A stretch of 6,049 nucleotides of DNA from Thermoproteota archaeon (GTDB lineage: Archaea > Thermoproteota > Thermoprotei_A > Sulfolobales > Pyrodictiaceae): assembly GCA_013153105.1 (NCBI GenBank), contig JAADFC010000066.1, forward strand, positions 1 through 6,049, read 5' to 3'. Position numbers and translations under genes: made by a program. The notes under the pieces are model-generated. The model made no database searches, was not told the DNA's origin, and saw only the letters and a program-made list of their open reading frames with translations. Numbering within the stretch: position 1 is the stretch's first letter; every line of letters begins with the position of its first letter. Shown here in pieces: positions 1 through 5,046 of this stretch.

Positions 1-30
1 GGGCCTCCTCGTGTACGCATCGAGGCTCAC
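1..30 (-). CDS. Possible 5' end of a leftward gene (10 codons only)
   Basis: On the minus strand a GTG at 30-28 opens a frame that runs off the left edge and reads M-SLDAYTRRP. An AAGGTG lies at 46-41, 10 nt upstream, and could be its ribosome-binding site. The same frame is open back to a TGA at 111-109, with no ATG, GTG or TTG upstream of this GTG. A second possible start, ATG at 20-18, follows GGAGTGA with 6 nt spacing but is in a different frame (MRTRGG). Too little is visible to assign a product. If real, the gene is divergent from the cytochrome operon. Confidence 0.25.
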   Translation of the reverse strand, partial: MSLDAYTRRP

Positions 31-136
31 TCCAACATAACACCTTACCCCCTCCAGCGCCTCTGCCCCAGGGGACCCGAGCCCCGGGGGGCCGGTGAGG
101 AGCCGGGATCAACGAGCCGCTGCTGCGGGGCAGTGC

Positions 137-176
137 GCCTCCAGCCCCGCCCCCGCGGGGGCGGGGGATGGGCTGG
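137..176. repeat. GC palindrome / strong hairpin
   Basis: A perfect 22-bp palindrome occupies 145-166 (CCCCGCCCCCG and its complement, centred between 155 and 156). Outer arms CCAGCCC (141-147) and GGGCTGG (170-176) are also complementary, giving alternative extended pairing. As RNA or cruciform this would be extremely stable. The 12-mer GCCTCCAGCCCC at its left side (137-148) recurs at 5626-5637, again next to a G/C hairpin. It may act as a terminator, a structured leader or a protein-binding site; the sequence does not decide. Confidence 0.6.
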
Positions 177-236
177 CCTGCCGCCCCCGAGGCCCCGCCA
201 TGGAGGAGGGTCGGTCAGGATTCTTCTCGCAGAACT

Positions 237-277
237 GTTTGATATCCGAAACCTATCGGCCCCATTCCTAAGTATTC
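237..277 (+). promoter_or_regulatory. Probable promoter region of the cytochrome/FeS/NrfD operon
   Basis: This is the only AT-richer stretch before the first gene of the operon. Two possible TATA-like elements are visible: GTTTGATATC around 237-246 and CTAAGTATTC at 268-277. The second would put the start of transcription near 300, with a leader of about 35 nt before the GTG at 335. Neither is a strong match to the crenarchaeal TATA/BRE consensus, so the region is better supported than either box. Confidence 0.3.
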
Positions 278-317
278 TCTATGCGGTACCGCGCCTCCCC
301 GTGGCCGCCACGAGTGA

Positions 318-327
318 GGGAGGGTGG
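318..327 (+). promoter_or_regulatory. Ribosome-binding site for tetraheme cytochrome gene
   Basis: GGGAGGGTGG, with core AGGGTG at 321-326, sits 8 nt before GTG 335. It chooses that GTG over the ATG at 353, which is too far away, and over the ATG at 281, which is upstream of the site. The same 8-nt spacing recurs at other genes of the window. Confidence 0.6.
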
Positions 328-334
328 ACCGGCT

Positions 335-1048
335 GTGACACAGCGCTCCACCATGGCCTGGGCGCCGCTGGCCGCGGCGCTGACGCTGCTAGCCGTAGCG
401 GCCGTCTCCACCGTAGCGGCTGCTGCCGCGACCCATTTCAAGAGCCCGGCGAACTACACGTTCTACCCCTGCACCCAGTGCCACGCCACCATGCAGGTCA
501 CCGGCCTCGTAAAGAGCGAGCCTATGCACAACATAAACCTCGCCAAGGGCGCCCATAGGGGCCTCTACTGCGTTAACTGTCACAGCGTCCCCGACGTATG
601 GAACATGAAGACGCCCTACGGTAAGGTCGAGATAGCCATACCCGGCATGATGAACCGCAGCGAGTTGATGAAGATGAACGAGGTCTGCCTCCAGTGTCAC
701 CCCAGGACGGTGCACGACTTCGACTTCCTCGTCCATGGCAACAAGACCTACACCTGCCCCGACGGCGACATGTACCTGGTGAAGGGCTACAAGGGCGTCG
801 GCTACTGGTTCCACGACTGCCCCGAGTACAGGAACCTCGAGGCCAAGCCGGCGAGGGCGTGCGTCGAGTGCCACGATCCCCACGTCGGCCACTACTTCGC
901 CCTGAAGCCCCTGCCGCCCCACGATGAGCGGCCCCCGCCGCCCGACCAGGAGGCCATAACTTACGGCACCCTTGCCGTAGCGATTTCGAGCATGAGCCTC
1001 ATACTCGCAGCCGCGATTTTGCTCCCCAGATACAACGGCCGCTCCTAG
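335..1048 (+). CDS. Exported tetraheme cytochrome c with C-terminal membrane anchor
   Basis: Predicted 237-residue electron carrier on the outer face of the membrane. Four CxxCH heme c motifs are seen: CTQCH (46-50), CVNCH (79-83), CLQCH (118-122) and CVECH (176-180). At least nine other histidines (for example 65, 74, 127, 134, 160, 183 and 186) could supply distal ligands. Residues 8-30 form an Ala/Leu-rich signal segment after an Arg-containing n-region, with likely cleavage near 31-32. A Pro-rich linker (192-205) leads to a C-terminal transmembrane helix (about 208-231) and a short basic tail. Cys141 and Cys162 lie outside the heme motifs and could form a disulfide. The GTG start is chosen from the RBS at 318-327; ATG 353 would remove the positive n-region. 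It is the first gene of an operon with the FeS and NrfD genes, 24 nt before the former. NapC/NrfH proteins also carry four hemes but have an N-terminal anchor, so this is not a typical member. DsrJ-like or ActA-like roles are possible by context only. Confidence 0.88.
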   Translation: MTQRSTMAWAPLAAALTLLAVAAVSTVAAAAATHFKSPANYTFYPCTQCHATMQVTGLVKSEPMHNINLAKGAHRGLYCVNCHSVPDVWNMKTPYGKVEIAIPGMMNRSELMKMNEVCLQCHPRTVHDFDFLVHGNKTYTCPDGDMYLVKGYKGVGYWFHDCPEYRNLEAKPARACVECHDPHVGHYFALKPLPPHDERPPPPDQEAITYGTLAVAISSMSLILAAAILLPRYNGRS

Positions 1049-1056
1049 GCCGTGTA

Positions 1057-1064
1057 GGGGGTGA
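1057..1064 (+). promoter_or_regulatory. Ribosome-binding site deciding the FeS gene start
   Basis: GGGGGTGA matches the archaeal anti-SD complement GGAGGTGA at 7 of 8 positions and lies exactly 8 nt before GTG 1073. The GTG at 1061 is part of this site, so it is an unlikely start even though it is in the same frame. Confidence 0.6.
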
Positions 1065-1072
1065 ACCGGGCC

Positions 1073-2134
1073 GTGGCGGAGGAGAGGCAGGCGAGGGTGG
1101 ACGAGACTAGGAGGAGCCTGCTCAAGGCTGCCGCCGTGCTGGGCGGCGCCTCGATAATATCGTTCGCAGCGGTGGACAAGGACAAGCTGAAGGCTGTGCT
1201 GAAGCCCGTGGCTCTGGAGGAGGTGCTCGGCGAGACCGCCGAGGCCGCCGAGGATGCTACCGAGCTGGAGAGGAGGGCGAAGCAGAAGGAGCAGGAGATA
1301 AAGAAGATGTGCATGGCCGAGGCAGAGAAGATCTGTAAGGCGCAGGGCCAGGACTCGCCGGCCTGCAAGGAGGCCACGAAGAGGTGCGAGATGATAAAGG
1401 TCAAGGCGACGCCGCCGAGGAAGGGAGTACGCTTCGCGATGGCTCTCGACATAAACAAGTGTATCGGCTGCCGCCGCTGCGCCTACGCGTGTGTGATGGA
1501 GAACAACATGGACAGGGAGCTGCGTATCGAGTGGATTAAGGTCGTGGGGCTGCCGAGGGAGGAGCTGGAGCTGCTCAACCCGAAAATGGACTACACCGAT
1601 GCGCCAGAGAGGAACATGGTCTACATACCGATGGCGTGCATGCACTGCGAGGACCCGCCGTGCACCATGGTCTGCCCGGTGGTGGCCACCTACAAGGAGC
1701 CCGACGGTATAGTCGTGATAGACTATGACAGGTGTATCGGCTGCCGCTACTGTATGACCGCCTGCCCCTACGGCGCCCGCAGGTTCAACTGGAAGAAGCC
1801 CAGGGTGCCAGTGACCGAGCTGAACCCGAACATGCACATACTCGGCAACGTGGTGAGGCAGCCGCACGTGGTGGAGAAGTGTACCTGGTGTATACAGAGG
1901 ACCAGGGACGGCGGCGTGCCCGCCTGCGTCGAGGTCTGCCCCGTCGGCTCCAGGGTGTTCGGCGACCTCAACGACCCCGCCAGCCCGATAAGGAGGGTTA
2001 TAGAGGAGTACGGCGCCTTCGTCCTACGCCCCGAGGCGGGTACGAAGCCCAGGTTCTTCTACTACTTCGGCCCCGCGCGCACCCCCAAGAAGGAGTGGGT
2101 GACCGGGGAGAAGGAGGGCGGGAAGAAGGGGTGA
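1073..2134 (+). CDS. Tat-exported iron-sulfur protein with four [4Fe-4S] motifs (NrfC/DsrO/PsrB-type)
   Basis: Predicted 353-residue electron-transfer subunit, expected on the outer face of the membrane between the NrfD protein and cytochromes. A twin-arginine signal is visible: TRRSLLK at about 12-18 (Arg13-Arg14), then a hydrophobic stretch to about 33. Four cysteine sets follow: C130-C133-C136-C140, C189-C192-C197-C201, C221-C224-C227-C231 and C270-C273-C285-C289. Their CP-containing layout is that of four-cluster ferredoxin-like subunits of the CISM family (NrfC, DmsB, PsrB, DsrO). Unusual: between signal and first cluster, residues about 50-115 form a highly charged, probably helical segment with four further cysteines (80, 88, 98, 105). 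The start is GTG 1073 because of the RBS at 1057-1064; GTG 1061 would add four residues. The gene ends with a Lys/Gly-rich tail, and its TGA lies 3 nt before the NrfD ATG, which suggests translational coupling. The family is secure; the partner enzyme is not shown. Confidence 0.9.
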   Translation: MAEERQARVDETRRSLLKAAAVLGGASIISFAAVDKDKLKAVLKPVALEEVLGETAEAAEDATELERRAKQKEQEIKKMCMAEAEKICKAQGQDSPACKEATKRCEMIKVKATPPRKGVRFAMALDINKCIGCRRCAYACVMENNMDRELRIEWIKVVGLPREELELLNPKMDYTDAPERNMVYIPMACMHCEDPPCTMVCPVVATYKEPDGIVVIDYDRCIGCRYCMTACPYGARRFNWKKPRVPVTELNPNMHILGNVVRQPHVVEKCTWCIQRTRDGGVPACVEVCPVGSRVFGDLNDPASPIRRVIEEYGAFVLRPEAGTKPRFFYYFGPARTPKKEWVTGEKEGGKKG

Positions 2135-2137
2135 TGC

Positions 2138-3421
2138 ATGGTGCCCCTGCTCAAGCCCAAGGAGAGCTATGGTGAGAGCTGGCTCGACACTATACGCTAC
2201 ATTATAGACAAGGGGCTGCTGGAGGGCAGCAAGGCCTACTACCTGGCCTTCGCGGCGCTGCTACTGCTCGGCGCCTACGGCCTATACCTCTGGATATTCG
2301 TGCAGCACGCGCCGATATTCCTCGGCGCCGACTACGGCGGCATGATAACCACGGCGCTCAGCGACTCGGTGCCCTGGGGCCTCTACGTGTCGTTCTTCGT
2401 GTTCTGGGTCGGAGTAGCAGCGGCGGGCATAGTGTTCGGCATCGCAGCCTACGCGTTCGGCCACCCGGGCTTCAAGAAGGTCGCGGTGCTCGGTGAGGTC
2501 CAGGCTGTAGCAGCTATAGTGACGGTGCTGCTGCTGATAGCCGCTGATATCGGTAGGCCGATCCGGGCTATGATACTGATGCCGCAGCTGCCGAACCTGC
2601 GGTCGATGCTCGACTGGGACTTCGTGGTGCTTACCGGCTACCTGCTGCTGAACGCTATAGGGTTCCTGGTGACTGTCCACTACTACAGGCAGGACAAGCC
2701 GCTGCCGAGGAAGTTCATAGTGCCTTTCATCATTATAGCGGCGCCCTTCGCTATAGGCATACATACTGTGACAGCGTTCATCTCGCAGGCACTGACCGCT
2801 AGGCCGTACTGGCTTAGCCCCCTGCTGGCGCCCCGCTACGTTGCCACCGCGTTCGCCAGCGGCCCCGCGATACTGCTGCTGGCGCTGGTGCTTGCTGAAC
2901 GCTACGTGAAGGGGTTCAAGGTTGACGAGGACGTGTATAGGAAGACTATGCTGGTGATAACTGGCGCCCTGGTAGTGGGCCTGTACTTCACGCTCAGCGA
3001 GCTCCACGAGATATACTGGTACACGACGGAGCCTTGGAAGAGGGAGCAGGCTAACGTGGCGTTCTACGGCTACTACGGCATGGGCTACATAGCGGTGATG
3101 ATGTGGCTGTGGATAAGCCTCGGTGTCGCGGCTGTGATACTGGCGTTGATTCCGAGCGTGAGGAACAGCTGGCAGGGCCGCCTGCTGATAGCGCTGCTGA
3201 CGATTATAGCTGTGGTAAACGAGAAGACGATGGCAGTGGTAATACCCGCCTATATACCGGACCCGCTGGGGAGGCCGATACCCTACTACCCGTCGCCGCT
3301 GGAGGTCGGCATAACGCTGGGCATGCACGGTATAGGGCTGCTGATATACCTGGTGCTGGCGAGGGTCGCGATAGACGCTATCATGACCCACTACTTCCGC
3401 GGCAGCGGCGCCCACCACTAA
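2138..3421 (+). CDS. NrfD/PsrC-family polytopic membrane protein (long DsrP/HybB/ActC-like form)
   Basis: Predicted 427-residue integral membrane subunit that exchanges electrons between the quinone pool and the FeS protein. About ten transmembrane helices are visible, near 34-56, 80-105, 115-136, 162-182, 193-219, 234-255, 270-290, 311-336, 347-370 and 388-414. Family-like signatures are PWGLYVSFFVFWVG (79-92), ADIGRP (136-141), LDWDFVVLTGYLLLN (158-172) and IHTVTAFISQALTARP (208-223). PSPLEVGITLGMHGIG at 385-400 resembles the last helices of long NrfD proteins. At this length it fits the ten-helix HybB/DsrP/ActC group better than eight-helix NrfD. The gene is 3 nt after the FeS gene; the preceding stop lies inside GGGGTGA (2128-2134), which probably serves as the RBS. 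That site is only 3 nt from ATG 2138 but 6 nt from the next codon, GTG 2141, so the true start may be one codon later. The C-terminus ends in His-His. The family is confident; DsrP versus ActC-like function is unresolved. Confidence 0.92.
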   Translation: MVPLLKPKESYGESWLDTIRYIIDKGLLEGSKAYYLAFAALLLLGAYGLYLWIFVQHAPIFLGADYGGMITTALSDSVPWGLYVSFFVFWVGVAAAGIVFGIAAYAFGHPGFKKVAVLGEVQAVAAIVTVLLLIAADIGRPIRAMILMPQLPNLRSMLDWDFVVLTGYLLLNAIGFLVTVHYYRQDKPLPRKFIVPFIIIAAPFAIGIHTVTAFISQALTARPYWLSPLLAPRYVATAFASGPAILLLALVLAERYVKGFKVDEDVYRKTMLVITGALVVGLYFTLSELHEIYWYTTEPWKREQANVAFYGYYGMGYIAVMMWLWISLGVAAVILALIPSVRNSWQGRLLIALLTIIAVVNEKTMAVVIPAYIPDPLGRPIPYYPSPLEVGITLGMHGIGLLIYLVLARVAIDAIMTHYFRGSGAHH

Positions 3422-3426
3422 CCCCA

Positions 3427-3431
3427 TTTTT
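3427..3431 (+). terminator. T5 tract after the NrfD gene
   Basis: TTTTT, 6 nt after the NrfD stop codon, in otherwise GC-rich sequence. Short T-tracts are the usual crenarchaeal termination signal. A weak hairpin (CGGGCC 3433-3438 with GGCCCG 3458-3463) follows. Partial read-through into the monoheme cytochrome gene is possible. Confidence 0.4.
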
Positions 3432-3437
3432 CCGGGC

Positions 3438-3450
3438 CACAATACTAGCC
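3438..3450 (+). promoter_or_regulatory. Possible promoter element of the monoheme cytochrome gene
   Basis: CACAATACTAG is the only AT-rich patch, apart from the T5 tract, in the 117-nt gap between the NrfD gene and the next cytochrome. If it is a TATA-like element, transcription would start near 3465-3470 with a leader of about 70 nt. The match to consensus is weak. Confidence 0.2.
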
Positions 3451-3524
3451 GTGTCCCGGCCCGCACAGGCGTGGAGCCGGGCTTGAAGAGCATGTACATG
3501 CGTGGATGCGCCTGGATGCGGTGT

Positions 3525-3530
3525 GGGGTG
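3525..3530 (+). promoter_or_regulatory. Ribosome-binding site deciding the monoheme cytochrome start
   Basis: GGGGTG lies 8 nt before ATG 3539. The in-frame ATG at 3506 lies upstream of this site and has no comparable motif, and it would add 11 residues with Trp and Cys before the signal peptide. ATG 3539 gives a normal signal peptide. Confidence 0.6.
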
Positions 3531-3538
3531 TAGGGTGT

Positions 3539-4150
3539 ATGCATGCCGGGAGGCTCGCGGCTCTGGCGCTGCTGGCCGTGGCTCTGCTCTCGGCCTCGGC
3601 TGCAGCCCTGACCATGGAGGAGGCTAAGCAGCTGTTCCAGCAGAGGGGCTGCACTAGCTGCCACAACGGTAACCTGGCGCCCGACTTTGAGGGCACCGTG
3701 AAGAAGATGCAGGAGTGGGCGCAGAAGTATGGGAGCCTCGACGAGGCTGTTAAGGCTGAGGCTAAGAACTTCAAGATGTACCAGAACAGCCAGAGCTGGG
3801 ACCAGCTCATCAACGCGATGCCCGGTATAACGCCGGAGCTGAGGCAGTTCTTCGAGCAGGTGTTCGAGCAGGCTAAGGGCGGCGCCGCGGGCGGCGAGGC
3901 CGCCGCGCCCGCCGGCGAGGCGGCCGCAGCCAAGACCATAACGGTGACCGTGACCACCACCGCGGTGCAGACTGTGGTCAAGACCGTGACACAGACAGTG
4001 ACAGTGAAGGAGGTGATAACTGAGACTGTGACGCCGCCCGAGTACGATCCGGGCACCGGGAGGGCGGTGGCGTCCGCGGGGTTCGTCGCCGCCGTCATAG
4101 TCGCGGTAAGCGTGGTCATACTGGCGTACATCTACCTGGGCAGGAGCTAG
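3539..4150 (+). CDS. Membrane-anchored monoheme cytochrome c with Thr/Val-rich stalk
   Basis: Predicted 203-residue extracytoplasmic electron carrier. The N-terminus has Arg5 and a hydrophobic core (6-24), a signal peptide probably cut near 23-25. A compact class I-like cytochrome domain follows, with a single heme motif CTSCH at 38-42. Met94 in NAMPGIT is a good candidate for the distal heme ligand. A Gly/Ala/Glu-rich linker occupies about 113-132. Residues 133-165 are a stalk of alternating Thr and Val (TITVTVTTT and similar) with no cysteine. A C-terminal transmembrane helix (about 178-200) ends in a short tail, GRS. The stalk-plus-anchor layout is common in crenarchaeal cell-surface proteins and would hold the heme domain away from the membrane. 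Context suggests it takes or gives electrons to the upstream tetraheme/FeS/NrfD module, similar in role to ActE or to a soluble cytochrome c tethered at the surface. It could also be transcribed separately, because 117 nt and a T5 tract precede it. Confidence 0.87.
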   Translation: MHAGRLAALALLAVALLSASAAALTMEEAKQLFQQRGCTSCHNGNLAPDFEGTVKKMQEWAQKYGSLDEAVKAEAKNFKMYQNSQSWDQLINAMPGITPELRQFFEQVFEQAKGGAAGGEAAAPAGEAAAAKTITVTVTTTAVQTVVKTVTQTVTVKEVITETVTPPEYDPGTGRAVASAGFVAAVIVAVSVVILAYIYLGRS

Positions 4151-4186
4151 AGGGGATGCAGAGAGCCGGGGAGCGTGGCCCGACGC

Positions 4187-4191
4187 TTTTT
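4187..4191 (+). terminator. T5 tract after the monoheme cytochrome gene
   Basis: GCTTTTTCC lies 36 nt after the cytochrome stop codon, followed by pyrimidine-rich sequence. This is a typical archaeal T-tract terminator for the + strand operon, in the convergent gap with the leftward nucleotidyltransferase gene. Confidence 0.5.
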
Positions 4192-4218
4192 CCCCACTCC
4201 CTCACGCCGCTCATGGCT

Positions 4219-4243
4219 CCCCAGGCTTCTTCTCCCCCTGGGG
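4219..4243. terminator. Hairpin in convergent gap, possible bidirectional terminator
   Basis: CCCCAGG (4219-4225) and CCTGGGG (4237-4243) are perfect complements with an 11-nt pyrimidine loop on the + strand (purine on the -). It lies 10 nt past the stop codon of the leftward nucleotidyltransferase gene and 69 nt past the rightward cytochrome stop. No T-tract follows it on the minus strand, so its role as a terminator there is uncertain. Confidence 0.35.
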
Positions 4244-4252
4244 CTGCCGCGG

Positions 4253-4597
4253 CTAGCCTACTAGTACCGCCTTGGTCTTCTCGAGGATGCGCCGGCATTC
4301 CCTGGCGCCGTGTATGTGGAGGTCGAGGGGGTAGTCCCAGGGGAGCCCGTGCCTGTCTATAGCCCCGTCTATTATGGCGTGTTTCAGCTGGCGCCTCTCG
4401 GCCGGGGTGGGCTCGTCTTCGCGGTCTAGGCAGACTAGCACGTCTACGTCGCTGAGTACTGTCAGCCTGTCCTCGGCGGCGCCGCCTATCACGTAGACCC
4501 TCGCTTTTAGGCCTAGTGTTTTCACGGCCTCGGCTACCGCCTTGGCGGCCTGGCGCCAGCGGCGGAGGTGCCGGATGTGGTATCTAACCCAGTACAC
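4253..4597 (-). CDS. Minimal nucleotidyltransferase (MNT, DNA polymerase beta superfamily)
   Basis: Predicted 114-residue small nucleotidyltransferase, the usual partner of a HEPN protein. The catalytic pattern is visible: GG at 38-39, then SDVD at 49-52, giving Asp50 and Asp52 at the spacing of the family GS-x10-DxD motif. Asp92 (PLDLHIHG) is a candidate third acidic residue. The usual Ser of the GS motif is Gly here. The N-terminal segment (1-28) is basic and helical. The start is GTG 4597: on the minus strand GGAGGAGGT ends exactly 8 nt before it, inside the HEPN gene. It overlaps the HEPN gene by 14 bp, so the two are translationally coupled. Related MNT-HEPN pairs act as toxin-antitoxin systems in which MNT modifies the HEPN protein with AMP. 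Whether that holds for this pair is inference. Confidence 0.85.
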   Translation of the reverse strand: MYWVRYHIRHLRRWRQAAKAVAEAVKTLGLKARVYVIGGAAEDRLTVLSDVDVLVCLDREDEPTPAERRQLKHAIIDGAIDRHGLPWDYPLDLHIHGARECRRILEKTKAVLVG

Positions 4598-4985
4598 GCT
4601 TCTCGACCTCCTCCAGGAGCTTGAAGAGCCGCTCCACGGTTTCGGGGTCTACCTGGTAGAGTGCGTAGCGCGCCGCTGTGTAGGCGTCCTCTAGGTCGAC
4701 TAGGCTGCCGCGGTGCTCGCGGCTGAAGCTTCTCAGCTGCAGCGCCTCCTCCCGGTAGCCTGCTTCGAGGAGGCGCTGGGATAGGAGGCCGATGAGCTCG
4801 CGTAGACTATGCAGGCGCGGCGTGTCCCCGGTGAGCCTTAGGAGGCTGGCCTTGAGCCTGAGCTGGGCCGCCTGCTCGGCCATGAAGGCTGCCACGTCCA
4901 GCATCCCGCGGCCGGCGAGTTCTCTGGCGAGGCTGAGGAGCCGGTGGGCGCGTTCCCGGAGGATGGCCACGCGCTCGCCACTCAC
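4584..4985 (-). CDS. HEPN-domain protein paired with the nucleotidyltransferase
   Basis: Predicted 133-residue, all-helical cytoplasmic protein. Residues about 8-60 match the archaeal HEPN pattern: a first helix, then FMAEQAAQLRLKASLL (34-49), then LHSLRELIGLL (58-68). Near the C-terminus EDAYTAARYALYQVD (99-113) is the equivalent of the family motif ending in RY. The Rx4-6H motif of HEPN ribonucleases is not present after Arg106, so RNase activity cannot be assumed. The last part (115-132) is a charged helix. GTG 4985 is chosen because a purine-rich GGGAGGAGG lies about 11 nt upstream. GTG 4970 is an alternative start. It is the first gene of a two-gene leftward operon and is divergent from the DUF996-like gene. 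Probable role: toxin-like or nucleotide-binding partner of the MNT protein. Confidence 0.82.
   Translation of the reverse strand: MSGERVAILRERAHRLLSLARELAGRGMLDVAAFMAEQAAQLRLKASLLRLTGDTPRLHSLRELIGLLSQRLLEAGYREEALQLRSFSREHRGSLVDLEDAYTAARYALYQVDPETVERLFKLLEEVEKRVLG
4611..4620 (-). promoter_or_regulatory. Ribosome-binding site region for the nucleotidyltransferase
   Basis: On the minus strand GGAGGAGGT begins in this block and runs to 4606, 8 nt before GTG 4597. It lies in the last codons of the HEPN gene and fixes the nucleotidyltransferase start within the overlap. Confidence 0.55.
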
Positions 4986-5030
4986 GGCGCCTCGTGCCTC
5001 CTCCCGGCTGCCGTCTGCCCCCGGGTTGGG

Positions 5031-5043
5031 CTGTGTTTTTCAC
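5031..5043 (-). promoter_or_regulatory. Possible TATA-like element for the HEPN-MNT pair
   Basis: On the minus strand this reads GTGAAAAACACAG, the only A/T run in the divergent gap. Placed as a TATA/BRE element it would start transcription near 5010, about 25 nt before GTG 4985. The same run is a T5 tract on the plus strand, so the assignment is tentative. Confidence 0.25.
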
Positions 5044-5046
5044 CGT

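Larger units (their letters stand above)
31..334. other. Intergenic region, GC-rich and palindromic, no gene seen
   Basis: About 300 bases with no convincing coding frame. The left two thirds are very rich in G/C tracts: a CCCCGGGG palindrome at 82-89, a short CTGC/GCAG hairpin at 123-133 and a perfect 22-bp palindrome at 145-166. From about 221 to 282 the composition turns AT-richer and probably contains the promoter of the tetraheme cytochrome gene. Two more symmetric sites lie here: CCGA-6 nt-TCGG at 246-259 and GCGGTACCGC at 283-292. I saw no tRNA T-loop, no C/D-box pair and no repeat array. A structured RNA in the 60-200 part cannot be excluded. Confidence 0.5.

Noticed and set aside
60..220. 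Structured non-coding RNA or tRNA in the GC-rich gap
   Set aside because: I looked for a T-loop GTTCNANNC, C and D boxes and paired stems of a tRNA-like shape and found none. Only the palindromes remain, and they do not identify an RNA class.
133..558. Plus-strand frame overlapping the start of the tetraheme cytochrome
   Set aside because: Its product is Gly, Arg and Pro-rich, with no domain, and its second half is an out-of-frame reading of the heme protein.
389..1867. Very long open frame on the minus strand opposite the cytochrome and FeS genes
   Set aside because: It lies antisense to two proteins with clear heme and cluster motifs. Its product is rich in His, Arg, Leu and Val from complementary codons and has no domain. 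Long antisense frames are expected in GC-rich DNA.
2282..3664. Long minus-strand frame opposite the NrfD gene
   Set aside because: Its translation is a low-complexity mix of Gln, Arg, His and Tyr, as expected from the complement of membrane-protein codons, and it spans the gap into the next cytochrome.
3445..4131. Minus-strand frame opposite the monoheme cytochrome, rich in Thr and Val
   Set aside because: The Thr/Val run is the mirror of the real stalk codons (ACN/GTN complement each other), so it is a composition artefact.
4156..4362. Small plus-strand frame across the convergent gap
   Set aside because: Low-complexity Ser, Pro and Gly translation with no ribosome-binding site; it covers the hairpin and the end of the nucleotidyltransferase gene.
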